DNA of 34,572 nucleotides from Zoogloea sp. GTDB lineage: Bacteria > Pseudomonadota > Gammaproteobacteria > Burkholderiales > Rhodocyclaceae. A program made the translations under genes and the position numbers. The notes beneath the pieces were generated by a model that was not told the origin of the DNA, did no database searches, and worked only from the letters and a program-made list of their open reading frames with translations. Positions 1-5,276 of this stretch are shown here, in pieces; positions within the stretch are counted from its first letter, which is position 1; every line of letters starts with the position of its first letter. The stretch is from positions 1 to 34,572 of the forward strand of contig NZ_JAQVCN010000051.1 in the NCBI RefSeq assembly GCF_028689785.1. The letters run 5' to 3'.

Positions 1-445
1 ACTGGCCTTGGGCTGCGGTCCATTCCTCCAGGGCACGGGCTTCCAGGCGCACCAGCGGGGCCAGGGCCGCCATCATGGCGGGGCTCTTCATCATCCCCGG
101 CCGGCCCACGATGCAGCCCCACAGGTTGGGGAATTCCTGCCAGTCGCTGCGGGCTTGGGGGCGGATGGCGCAGCGCCGGCCTACCAGGTTGCCCAGGGCG
201 GCCACCATGGGCACGGCGACGAAATCCGGCGGGCACTGCATGCGGTCGGCCACGTCCTGCACCCAGGGGCGCAGGCGGTCGGGCAACAGGGCGTAGTCGA
301 AGGGCGCCACCGGGGCCAGGCCCTCGGGCAAGGGCTGGGGATCGGGCCAGCTGGCAGCCGGCCAGGTTCGCGGGTCGCCCAGGGCCGGGGCAAGGGCTGC
401 ACGCTCGGCCGGGCTGGCGGGTTCGAATGGGGGGCGGGTTGTCAT
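1..445 (-). CDS. DUF3987 (YfjI-like) helicase/primase-type protein, partial
   Basis: The reading frame is open from ATG at 445 to the window edge, giving 148 N-terminal residues of a longer protein. It contains a Walker A-like motif GRPGMMKS at residues 114-121, preceded by NLWGCIVG. This is the characteristic start of the DUF3987 family, found in P4-like elements (YfjI of CP4-57 is a member) and thought to be helicase-like ATPases acting in element replication. The start lies 2 bases after the stop of the upstream 95-aa gene, so it is probably translated from the same polycistronic message. It is the only junction in this operon that is not an ATGA overlap. The C-terminal part and any additional domains are outside the window. 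The exact biochemical role is not established for the family. Confidence 0.75.
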   Translation of the reverse strand, partial: MTTRPPFEPASPAERAALAPALGDPRTWPAASWPDPQPLPEGLAPVAPFDYALLPDRLRPWVQDVADRMQCPPDFVAVPMVAALGNLVGRRCAIRPQARSDWQEFPNLWGCIVGRPGMMKSPAMMAALAPLVRLEARALEEWTAAQGQ

Positions 446-447
446 GG

Positions 448-735
448 TCAGCCCCTTTCGTCGCGATCATAGTAGAGCAGTGCATCTACAAGCCGGCTTG
501 CCGCGTAATGGGCCTTGATAATGTCTCGCTCCAAGAGGCCAGCCACCCGCATTTCTACGCCTTCAGCTTCCGTCCAGACAGCTACCGCCGCGCCGAGCAG
601 CTCGCCGCATTCGGCCCGGTCAGCGAGCCCCCGCAAAGCCCGTGCAAGCGCGTAGGAGTCGAGGACGGGTTGTACGGCTCTGCCCACCCCGGACGAATAC
701 ACCAAGGCTATCTTTCCTTTGGGACGTGCCTTCAT
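448..735 (-). CDS. hypothetical protein, 95 aa
   Basis: This 95-codon gene starts with ATG at 735, inside the stop of the upstream gene (ATGA overlap at 732-735), and ends 2 bases before the DUF3987 gene. The protein is soluble-looking, with a basic N-terminus (MKARPKGK), then a helix-rich body rich in Ala and Leu, and an acidic C-terminal end (YYDRDERG). I do not recognise a family. The tight coupling on both sides is the main reason to believe it is translated; its position directly before the helicase-type gene suggests an accessory replication or regulatory role, which is only inference. Confidence 0.6.
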   Translation of the reverse strand: MKARPKGKIALVYSSGVGRAVQPVLDSYALARALRGLADRAECGELLGAAVAVWTEAEGVEMRVAGLLERDIIKAHYAASRLVDALLYYDRDERG

Positions 736-1139
736 GGCAGCACCTCCTGTCCGCGGGCTTCACTGACGATGAACTGAGCGGCAGGCGTACCACCGGGCCG
801 AAGCAGCACAAGCCGTAAGGGACGCACGGCGACCAGCTCGGAAAGCAACACTCGCAGGCGCTCCGCATTGGGAGCCTGGGGCGTCACCACCAACACTGAC
901 AGGGCCGCCAGGTAACGCCAATCGAGGCGGGCCGGGTCGAAGTCGGGCGGGCAGCATATTGCCAGCCCCAGGCCAGTAACAGAGGCCACCGGCCAGCGGT
1001 CCAGATACACGGCCACCTGCCGCTGTGCCGGCACCAGATCCCGCGCCCGGGCGTCGGCCAGGTCGCGGGCGTAGGCCGGCAGGCGCCGGCCTGGGGAGCA
1101 GCGCCAGAAGATGCGAGGGTCTGAGTGCGGGGCGGTCAT
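732..1139 (-). CDS. hypothetical protein, 135 aa
   Basis: The chosen ATG at 1139 overlaps the stop of the upstream gene (ATGA, 1136-1139) and gives 135 residues. A longer frame runs to 1205, but it would overlap the neighbour deeply, so the coupled start is preferred. The sequence has a basic N-terminal third and a C-terminal half of alternating hydrophobic strands and helices (LSVLVVTPQAP, then LRLVLLRPGG), suggesting a small alpha/beta fold. No catalytic motif or membrane segment is evident and I do not recognise a family. It belongs to the chain of overlapping small genes ahead of the DUF3987 gene. Confidence 0.6.
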   Translation of the reverse strand: MTAPHSDPRIFWRCSPGRRLPAYARDLADARARDLVPAQRQVAVYLDRWPVASVTGLGLAICCPPDFDPARLDWRYLAALSVLVVTPQAPNAERLRVLLSELVAVRPLRLVLLRPGGTPAAQFIVSEARGQEVLP

Positions 1140-1453
1140 GACGCCGCCCTCCCAGGTGCCAGCACCACACCCCGGGCCAGATCCAGGGCGCGCAGCAGCT
1201 TGCACAAGGCCACTGCCTCAGGGTCCGGGCCATCCAGGCGCCACTTGCCTTTGGTGAGCACCACGGCAGCTGCTTCGGCCGCGGCGAACAGATCCGGGGC
1301 GGCGGCAATCAAGGCCTCATTGGCATCGGCCTCGGAGCAGTCGCCCCACGAGTACAGCTCGCAGATGGTGACCCGACTGACGCCCACGCCGGCGGCGATG
1401 CTGCGGTGTCCGACACGGCGCCAGGGGCCGGGGGTGAAGGTGGGGGAGGTCAT
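1136..1453 (-). CDS. phage-type small protein with TPGPW/LIAAAPDL motifs, 105 aa
   Basis: The gene starts with ATG at 1453 in an ATGA overlap with the upstream gene and ends in another ATGA overlap. The N-terminus MTSPTFTPGPWRRV and the central ANEALIAAAPDLFAA match a recurring pattern in many uncharacterised prophage proteins (TPGPW followed by NARLIAAAPDLL). The pattern supports a phage or satellite origin, but the function of such proteins is not known to me. The protein is soluble, without signal peptide or membrane segment. Confidence 0.65.
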   Translation of the reverse strand: MTSPTFTPGPWRRVGHRSIAAGVGVSRVTICELYSWGDCSEADANEALIAAAPDLFAAAEAAAVVLTKGKWRLDGPDPEAVALCKLLRALDLARGVVLAPGRAAS

Positions 1454-1791
1454 GGCGTCACCCCCTCAACGGATTGACCGTAGGTGCGTTCGATGTCCTC
1501 TTCCCGGGCGAGGTCTCGCAGCACATTCCACTCGGAGGCAGAAGGCAGGCTGCAGCCGTCAATGGGCTGGGCGATCCAGTAGGCGAAGGCATCCCAGAAG
1601 CCGGCGGCCAGTTCGCCACTGGCGTGCTGATCAAATGCGCTCCGCAGAATCGGTAGCACGTTGCGGACGCCGAAGAGTGAAGAGGGGCCGTCATCGGCCA
1701 GGACAGCCAGGCCATGTTCTCGTTCGATCTCAATCAAGGCAGCCCGAAAGGCCAGGGCGCCAGCTTGGTACGACGTGGACGAAGGCATCAT
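1450..1791 (-). CDS. hypothetical protein, 113 aa
   Basis: The gene begins at ATG 1791 (a second ATG follows immediately) within the stop of the upstream 59-codon gene and ends at an ATGA overlap with the next. The 113-residue protein is acidic and helix-rich, with aromatic residues clustered around FWDAFAYWIAQP and a charged stretch RDLAREEDIERTYG near the end. I do not recognise the family. The coupled starts on both sides and sustained coding character favour a real gene of the element's early operon. Confidence 0.6.
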   Translation of the reverse strand: MMPSSTSYQAGALAFRAALIEIEREHGLAVLADDGPSSLFGVRNVLPILRSAFDQHASGELAAGFWDAFAYWIAQPIDGCSLPSASEWNVLRDLAREEDIERTYGQSVEGVTP

Positions 1792-1967
1792 GATTGACCC
1801 CTTTTCTGGACTGGAACAACGCGGGGCAGCAACGGCAGGGGAGGCTCACCCTTACCGACACGGAGGCCGAATGGCAAGGTGGTCAGGTAGGACGACAAGG
1901 GCACCAGGCCCGCGGCGCGGCCCGACTCCGCCAGGGAGCGAGAACGGGAAGCAAGGGGCTTCATCAT
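1788..1967 (-). CDS. small hypothetical protein, 59 aa
   Basis: The ATG at 1967 overlaps the stop of the 17-codon ORF and is followed directly by a second ATG; a G-rich stretch lies about 6 bases upstream. The frame ends with TGA at 1788-1790, inside the start of the 113-aa gene. The product begins MMKPLASRSRSLAESGRAA, so it has a basic N-terminus, then a proline- and leucine-rich C-terminal half. No family is recognised. The precise ATGA coupling at both ends is the evidence that it is translated; without it the ORF would be too short to call. Confidence 0.5.
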   Translation of the reverse strand: MMKPLASRSRSLAESGRAAGLVPLSSYLTTLPFGLRVGKGEPPLPLLPRVVPVQKRGQS

Positions 1968-2017
1968 GATTTGCCCCCCGCATTCAGCTCGTCGAGGGGC
2001 AGCATGGGCGTCTTCAT
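1964..2017 (-). CDS. 17-codon ORF, translationally coupled
   Basis: The minus-strand frame MKTPMLPLDELNAGGKS has ATG at 2017 overlapping the stop of the 92-aa gene, and its own stop at 1964-1966 overlaps the ATG of the 59-aa gene. A purine-rich GGGAGG lies about 8 bases upstream of the ATG. It may be a real micropeptide, or a reinitiation relay that passes ribosomes to the next gene. The sequence has no recognisable motif. Confidence 0.4.
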   Translation of the reverse strand: MKTPMLPLDELNAGGKS

Positions 2018-2292
2018 ACCGAGGCCCTCCCTTCCGCGGTCAGCTGTTCCTGAAGGGCGTCCGTCAGCTCCTGAATCTCGCTGGCGAGCATGCTGCAGGC
2101 CCACATGAAGGCGTCCTGCAGATCGTCGGAGAGCATGCGGAAGGTAGCGCCTTGCTCGCCGCAGGTCATGGACAAGAGGGCCGTGAGCTGCGATTGACGG
2201 GCCGCGATCTGGTTGGAAATGTCGTCCGCCGTGGTGGAAGGCGACAGGCAATACAGGGGGCCAGACGCGGTAAAGGTCATGGTGGTGTTCAT
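2014..2292 (-). CDS. hypothetical phage-type protein, 92 aa
   Basis: The start is ATG at 2292, with GGAGG about 8 bases upstream and an ATGA overlap with the preceding 47-codon gene. A longer frame reaches 2553, but its extra N-terminus is arginine- and proline-rich and overlaps the Ash-like ORF, so it is not used. The 92-residue product has a Thr-rich N-terminus and a helical, acidic body (QSQLTALLSMTCG, then MLASEIQELTDALQEQL) that could form a short coiled coil. I do not know the family. Its place near the head of the operon resembles small regulatory genes of phage early operons. Confidence 0.6.
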   Translation of the reverse strand: MNTTMTFTASGPLYCLSPSTTADDISNQIAARQSQLTALLSMTCGEQGATFRMLSDDLQDAFMWACSMLASEIQELTDALQEQLTAEGRASV

Positions 2293-2432
2293 GCCATGGC
2301 CCTCCACGCAAAGGCCAGACGCCAGGCCAGCACGGGGCCGACCAGGGGACGCAGGGCGCGGTACAGCTGCAGGGATCGAGCGGGAGATGTGGGCGCGTGC
2401 AGACGTCTGCACGCCAAGGCGAGTGTTGCCAT
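2289..2432 (-). CDS. small hydrophobic/basic protein, 47 aa
   Basis: The ATG at 2432 is preceded by AGGAG with a 9-base gap, and the TGA at 2289-2291 overlaps the start of the next gene as ATGA. The 47-residue product contains LYRALRPLVGPVLAWRLAF, a pattern of Leu, Arg and Trp typical of small uncharacterised ORFs in satellite elements. It has a short hydrophobic stretch but no clear transmembrane helix. It is the first clearly translated gene of the operon after the leader. Function unknown. Confidence 0.5.
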   Translation of the reverse strand: MATLALACRRLHAPTSPARSLQLYRALRPLVGPVLAWRLAFAWRAMA

Positions 2433-2456
2433 GGTGTGATGCTCCTGTAGTGCGGT

Positions 2457-2642
2457 TTATGTCTCCGCACCCCGCTTCCAAACGGGGTGGCGGAACCGTG
2501 TGAGGTTGGAAGACCGGCCTACAGGAAACCGGCAGCCCGAAGGCTCCCCACACGGCCCCGCCGTTGAACAGGCGTCACCATGCTGCCGACGTAAAAAAGC
2601 CGCTTGCGCGGCCTGGTCGGCCTGTAGGTTTCGGGCTTCCAA
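2457..2642 (-). CDS. Ash/Icd-like short ORF in the operon leader
   Basis: A 61-codon frame begins at TTG 2642 (no ATG is available before an upstream in-frame stop) and contains GEPSGCRFPVGRSSNLTRF, which resembles the recurring GxPSG...SSNPxRF pattern of the phage Ash/Icd-like ORFs found ahead of replication genes in P4-like elements. An intrinsic terminator lies inside the frame at 2593-2612, so the conserved sequence may reflect a structured leader RNA rather than a protein. Placement upstream of the small-gene operon fits a regulatory leader. Translation is uncertain. Confidence 0.4.
   Translation of the reverse strand: MEARNLQADQAAQAAFLRRQHGDACSTAGPCGEPSGCRFPVGRSSNLTRFRHPVWKRGAET
2593..2612 (-). 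terminator. intrinsic terminator in operon leader
   Basis: On the minus strand GCCGC and GCGGC pair around a GCAA tetraloop, followed at once by six T (2598 down to 2593). It lies upstream of all the small genes of the left operon, so it would act as an early stop or attenuator for their transcription. Confidence 0.6.
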
Positions 2643-2673
2643 ACCCGGTCACCACTGTTTAGGTGACGGTCGA

Positions 2674-2820
2674 ATGATGGGCGTGAAAGAGCTTGCTCGT
2701 CAAGCCCTGTATGTCGTGGTCTTTGTGGATCGTGAAGACGGCCGGCGCATCATCAACCTGCACAAGACCGACAGCAGAGAGGTGCCAGCGCCATGCCGAA
2801 ACTCAAACCGGGAACCCTGA
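2674..2820 (+). pseudogene. brnT remnant (toxin C-terminal half)
   Basis: The frame from ATG 2674 encodes GVKELARQALYVVVFVDRED followed by GRRIINLHKTDSREV, which resembles the C-terminal half of BrnT-type RNase toxins (strand VVVFVDR, then RRIIS.RKA...REV). The N-terminal half with the conserved core is absent: upstream sequence belongs to the leader of the divergent operon. After SREV the frame runs into unrelated residues and overlaps brnA by 28 bases. The toxin is therefore probably inactive. AGGTGA about 8 bases before the ATG could still allow translation of a short peptide, so the call is a decayed toxin gene. Confidence 0.5.
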
Positions 2821-3080
2821 TCCCGACGCCGGAAGAGGATGCCACCGCTACCGCAGCAGCCCAGGCCGACCCCGATGCCCAGCCCATGACCGATGCCGAG
2901 TGGGCGGCGGTCAAGCCTGGCGTCCGTCGCGGCCGGCGCCCGCCGGTAGTCACCAAGGAGCGCATCACCATACGTCTCTCTCGGGGCGTGGTGGAGACCT
3001 TCCGGGCCAGTGGCACCGGGTGGCAAAGCCGCATCGATGCGGCCCTGAAAGAGTGGCAGAAGACGCACACACCGGGGTGA
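2793..3080 (+). CDS. brnA: BrnA-family antitoxin
   Basis: The 95-aa product carries the typical BrnA layout: a variable acidic N-terminus, the linker VRRGRRPPVV at about 43-53, then the DNA-binding ribbon-helix-helix region ITIRLSRGVVETFRASGTGW and a terminal SRIDAALKEWQK. BrnA neutralises the BrnT RNase and represses the brnTA operon. The start is supported by GAGAGGTG about 9 bases upstream, inside the brnT remnant. Because the partner toxin looks broken, this is an antitoxin without its cognate toxin, and could act as a free repressor or protect against BrnT encoded elsewhere. Confidence 0.75.
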   Translation: MPKLKPGTLIPTPEEDATATAAAQADPDAQPMTDAEWAAVKPGVRRGRRPPVVTKERITIRLSRGVVETFRASGTGWQSRIDAALKEWQKTHTPG

Positions 3081-3097
3081 CTTCGGGCAACCCGAAG
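3081..3097 (+). repeat. hairpin after brnA
   Basis: Immediately after the brnA stop, CTTCGGG and CCCGAAG form a perfect 7-bp stem with a CAA loop. No T run follows, so it is not a standard intrinsic terminator, but it could block RNA decay or assist termination. Confidence 0.4.
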
Positions 3098-3210
3098 GCC
3101 GGGCCGGGCAGGCCGGCTTGATTGTGCAGACGCTTGCACGGTCCAGGAAAGCCGGGGGGGTGAGGGTTCGCCGCCAGACTGCGCAGGCCAGGAGCTTGAA
3201 GCGTCGAAAT

Positions 3211-3323
3211 GTTCCGACTGTTCCTACTTAGTGAACAGAGAGTAGGAACAACTAGCACCCTTCGAAAGCCGCGCCCCGCTTGGCTTTCCGGTTTTCGTTC
3301 CGACTGTTCCGACTGTTCCGACC
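3211..3323 (+). repeat. iteron cluster 1 (GTTCCGAC repeats)
   Basis: The 8-mer GTTCCGAC occurs at 3211, and as three tandem 9-bp units at 3297, 3306 and 3315 (GTTCCGACT twice, then GTTCCGACC). Between them a 10-bp inverted repeat, TGTTCCTACT at 3219-3228 and AGTAGGAACA at 3241-3250, uses a variant of the same word. Tandem 9-bp spacing and a matching second cluster near 4.0 kb suggest binding sites for a replication initiator or regulator of the element, comparable in layout to the ori and crr iteron arrays of phage P4. No gene is visible across them. Confidence 0.65.
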
Positions 3324-3638
3324 GGTTTGGGGCAGTCCGACCCTGCCGGATGGGGCACATATGCAGGTCGGTTTTGCGCCACACCCCAGGCGGAGCGACG
3401 GCCACGGAGGGTAGAGGGCAGCCGCTGACCACCCCAAACGCCAGGCCAGGCAAGGCCTGCCGTCCTGATCCGGTTCGATCCGCCACCCTCATTGATCGCT
3501 CGCATGTATGCCGATAGAGTAAAACTAACTCACCCTATAGAGCCTTCTATCTACAGAGCGAACGCGGTGCGAATTACCCGTGAACGGGATACCCCTGGGA
3601 AGGACCCGCGCCCACCCTCGAGCCGATTTCAGGCACCC
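3324..3638. other. non-coding stretch after iteron cluster 1
   Basis: No convincing gene is seen here. Frames on both strands cover it, but their products are low-complexity and encode the repeats. The right half (about 3505-3600) is AT-richer than its surroundings and holds a short hairpin CCCG-TGAA-CGGG near 3578-3589. An AT-richer patch between two iteron clusters is what an origin's unwinding region could look like, but that is inference. Confidence 0.35.
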
Positions 3639-3875
3639 TCACCAGCATTCGTGCAGTGCCCAGGTGGGGCAGTCTGCTCCGTGATCGGCGGGCAACTGGC
3701 GCAGGGGGTGCCCAGGGCCGAAAGCAGGAGGAAGGTCTGATCGGCCACCACAGAGCCCATCCGAGAGGCCGGGTCGGGCGAGGTGGGTGCAGCTCCGGCA
3801 GCTCTGCTGATGGGGTGCTTTCGCTGGCGCAGATAGGCCTTCGGCATCATCACCATCCGGGCTGTTAAATGACAT
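3639..3875 (-). CDS. small Cys-rich protein, 78 aa (possible zinc-binding)
   Basis: I take ATG 3875, giving 78 residues starting MSFNSPDGDDAEGL. The frame is open up to 4106, but the extra part encodes the iteron repeats and is not protein-like. The product has CRSC at about residues 29-32, then GLCGGRSDLPPAFG, and further Cys in ADCPTW and HECW. The pattern CxxC...CGGR.DLPPA.G..HPLR.LP resembles uncharacterised Cys-rich proteins of mobile elements and could bind zinc. No strong ribosome binding site is seen at this start. It lies directly downstream of iteron cluster 2, so its expression could respond to whatever binds the repeats. Confidence 0.5.
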   Translation of the reverse strand: MSFNSPDGDDAEGLSAPAKAPHQQSCRSCTHLARPGLSDGLCGGRSDLPPAFGPGHPLRQLPADHGADCPTWALHECW

Positions 3876-3920
3876 CGAATTGCATTTTTCATTACCTTCG
3901 ACCCTGGAGCATTCAAAAAT

Positions 3921-4036
3921 GGTCGGAACGGTCGGAACGTCGGAACAAACCTCTTTGTTATGTTTTAAATCAATGGTTTGTGAGCTTGATTTTGTTCCGA
4001 CCACCCCACCTTTGTTCCGACCTGCCTGGTCGGAAC
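3921..4036 (-). repeat. iteron cluster 2 (GTTCCGACC repeats, both orientations)
   Basis: Six copies: GGTCGGAAC at 3921 and 3930, GTCGGAAC at 3939, GTTCCGACC at 3994 and 4014, and GGTCGGAAC at 4028. The first three are tandem with 9-bp spacing; the last two copies form a perfect inverted pair (10-bp arms, 5-base spacer). The segment between 3947 and 3993 is AT-rich. With cluster 1 this makes ten exact GTTCCGAC words within about 830 bp. Confidence 0.65.
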
Positions 4037-4140
4037 AGGCCTGCTTTGCCTCATTTTTAGGCAAATCTGGCACAGATACACGCACTATTTCTGCCCAGTC
4101 AACCATCTGCCTGATTCCTTTTTATATGCCTTCGGGTTGG

Positions 4141-4166
4141 TAAAACGCCAGCCCGAAGGCTGGCGT
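4141..4166 (-). terminator. intrinsic terminator after the primase operon
   Basis: ACGCCAGCC (4145-4153) and GGCTGGCGT (4158-4166) form a perfect 9-bp stem with a four-base loop; on the minus strand it reads into TTTTA. It lies 30 bases past the stop of the coiled-coil gene and so closes the minus-strand alpA-primase operon. Confidence 0.75.
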
Positions 4167-4195
4167 ATCGAGACCCTTGAGCCTGCTCGGCGGGA

Positions 4196-5122
4196 TCAGG
4201 CCGGGGCGGTCGTCAGGTCGTGAAACACACGGGAAACATCGTCCCTGTTCGGCGGGGTCAGCCGGCAATCTTCAAGGACGTCGTACGCCTGGGGATACAC
4301 GGCATGGAGCAACTGGCCCAGAGCATGCAGGCGGACCATGCGCGCATTGACCAGGGACTGCACCTCCTCAATCAGGGCCTTGCGCTCGCGGTCGAAGACG
4401 ATACGGGCAATCCTGGTTTCGTTGCCCCTGCTCTCATGGCTGGCTAGCTTCAGCTCGGATTCGACCGCAGCTTGCACACCCGACAGGCCTTCCAGAAGCA
4501 TTTCGATGTTCGAGATCTCCGCAGCGTGGCTATTCGCGGCGGCCTCCAGGGTGGTCAGTTTGGCCATCTCTTCCGGTGAGGCATCTTGCTGGCCAGAGAG
4601 CAGGGCATGTGCCTTTGACAAGGAGATCTTGGCGCGAAGAGTCGCGATCTGGCCGTCCGCATCGGCCCGCTGCTGCTGCAGCACCTCCAGCTTTTCCTCT
4701 TGCTCGGTGATGTGCGCGGCGATAGTGGCGGCCCGGTGCTCTACCTCACGCACCTTCTCGCGAAACACCGGAATCGCCAACACGATGGAGTCGGGCAGGG
4801 CCTTGGATGCGGCAGAAATGTTGTCGCGGCATTCCTGCAGCTCCGACAAGATCTTGTCCCGCTTGAGGCCGATCGAGTCAATCTTCCTGTTCAGCCGGCT
4901 CGTATCGGGATGAGGGGCTTGACCTTCCACGAACACCACGGGCGTTATCTCGCCCAGCTCCCGCTGTGCCGCCTCCACCTCCCGGAGGAGTTGCTCGCTT
5001 TCGGAGGAGAGCTTTGATTCCCGGCTCTTGAGTCGATTCTGTTCATCGATGTACGAATGCCACCGCGCCCGCATGGCTTGATGTTCGTTGGAGACGCTGG
5101 AGGCTTGCAGATTGGTTTTCAT
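4196..5122 (-). CDS. coiled-coil protein, 308 aa
   Basis: I choose ATG 5122 because AGGA lies 8 bases upstream; the open frame extends to 5284 but would then overlap the end of the primase gene, and its extra residues are proline-rich and unlike the rest. The protein begins MKTNLQASSVSNEHQAM and is almost entirely helical heptad-type sequence: about residues 20-60, 85-130 and 135-240 are rich in Glu, Lys, Gln and Leu, with no membrane segment, signal peptide or nucleotide-binding motif. The C-terminal 60 residues are less repetitive (RLHALGQLLHAVYPQAYD). It follows the primase gene by 154 bases in the same direction and ends at a terminator. A structural or partition-like role as in KfrA-type proteins is conceivable, but there is no recognisable DNA-binding domain, so the function is unknown. 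Confidence 0.65.
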   Translation of the reverse strand: MKTNLQASSVSNEHQAMRARWHSYIDEQNRLKSRESKLSSESEQLLREVEAAQRELGEITPVVFVEGQAPHPDTSRLNRKIDSIGLKRDKILSELQECRDNISAASKALPDSIVLAIPVFREKVREVEHRAATIAAHITEQEEKLEVLQQQRADADGQIATLRAKISLSKAHALLSGQQDASPEEMAKLTTLEAAANSHAAEISNIEMLLEGLSGVQAAVESELKLASHESRGNETRIARIVFDRERKALIEEVQSLVNARMVRLHALGQLLHAVYPQAYDVLEDCRLTPPNRDDVSRVFHDLTTAPA

Positions 5123-5276
5123 CACTTTGTTCCTGGTAGAGAGTTGCATTGCTTGGCTCATTGGGTTTGGTCTGACACTTAGGAGAGGTAAGGCTTGAGG
5201 TTCGACGACCTTGCCAGGCGGACCACGGGGGCATTGAGCCCACCCGGTGCGCCGCGGAGCGGGGGGCCATGTGGGG

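Noticed and set aside
3209-3517. ORFs over iteron cluster 1 on both strands (one encoding VGTVGTVGT)
   Set aside because: The apparent protein repeat only reflects the tandem 9-bp DNA units; no ribosome binding site and no recognisable fold.
3876-4106. N-terminal extension of the Cys-rich ORF
   Set aside because: The extra codons translate the iterons and AT-rich spacer; the shorter start is more plausible.
4350-5122. SMC/RecN-like ATPase identity for the coiled-coil protein
   Set aside because: There are no Walker A, signature or Walker B motifs; only the coiled coil is shared.
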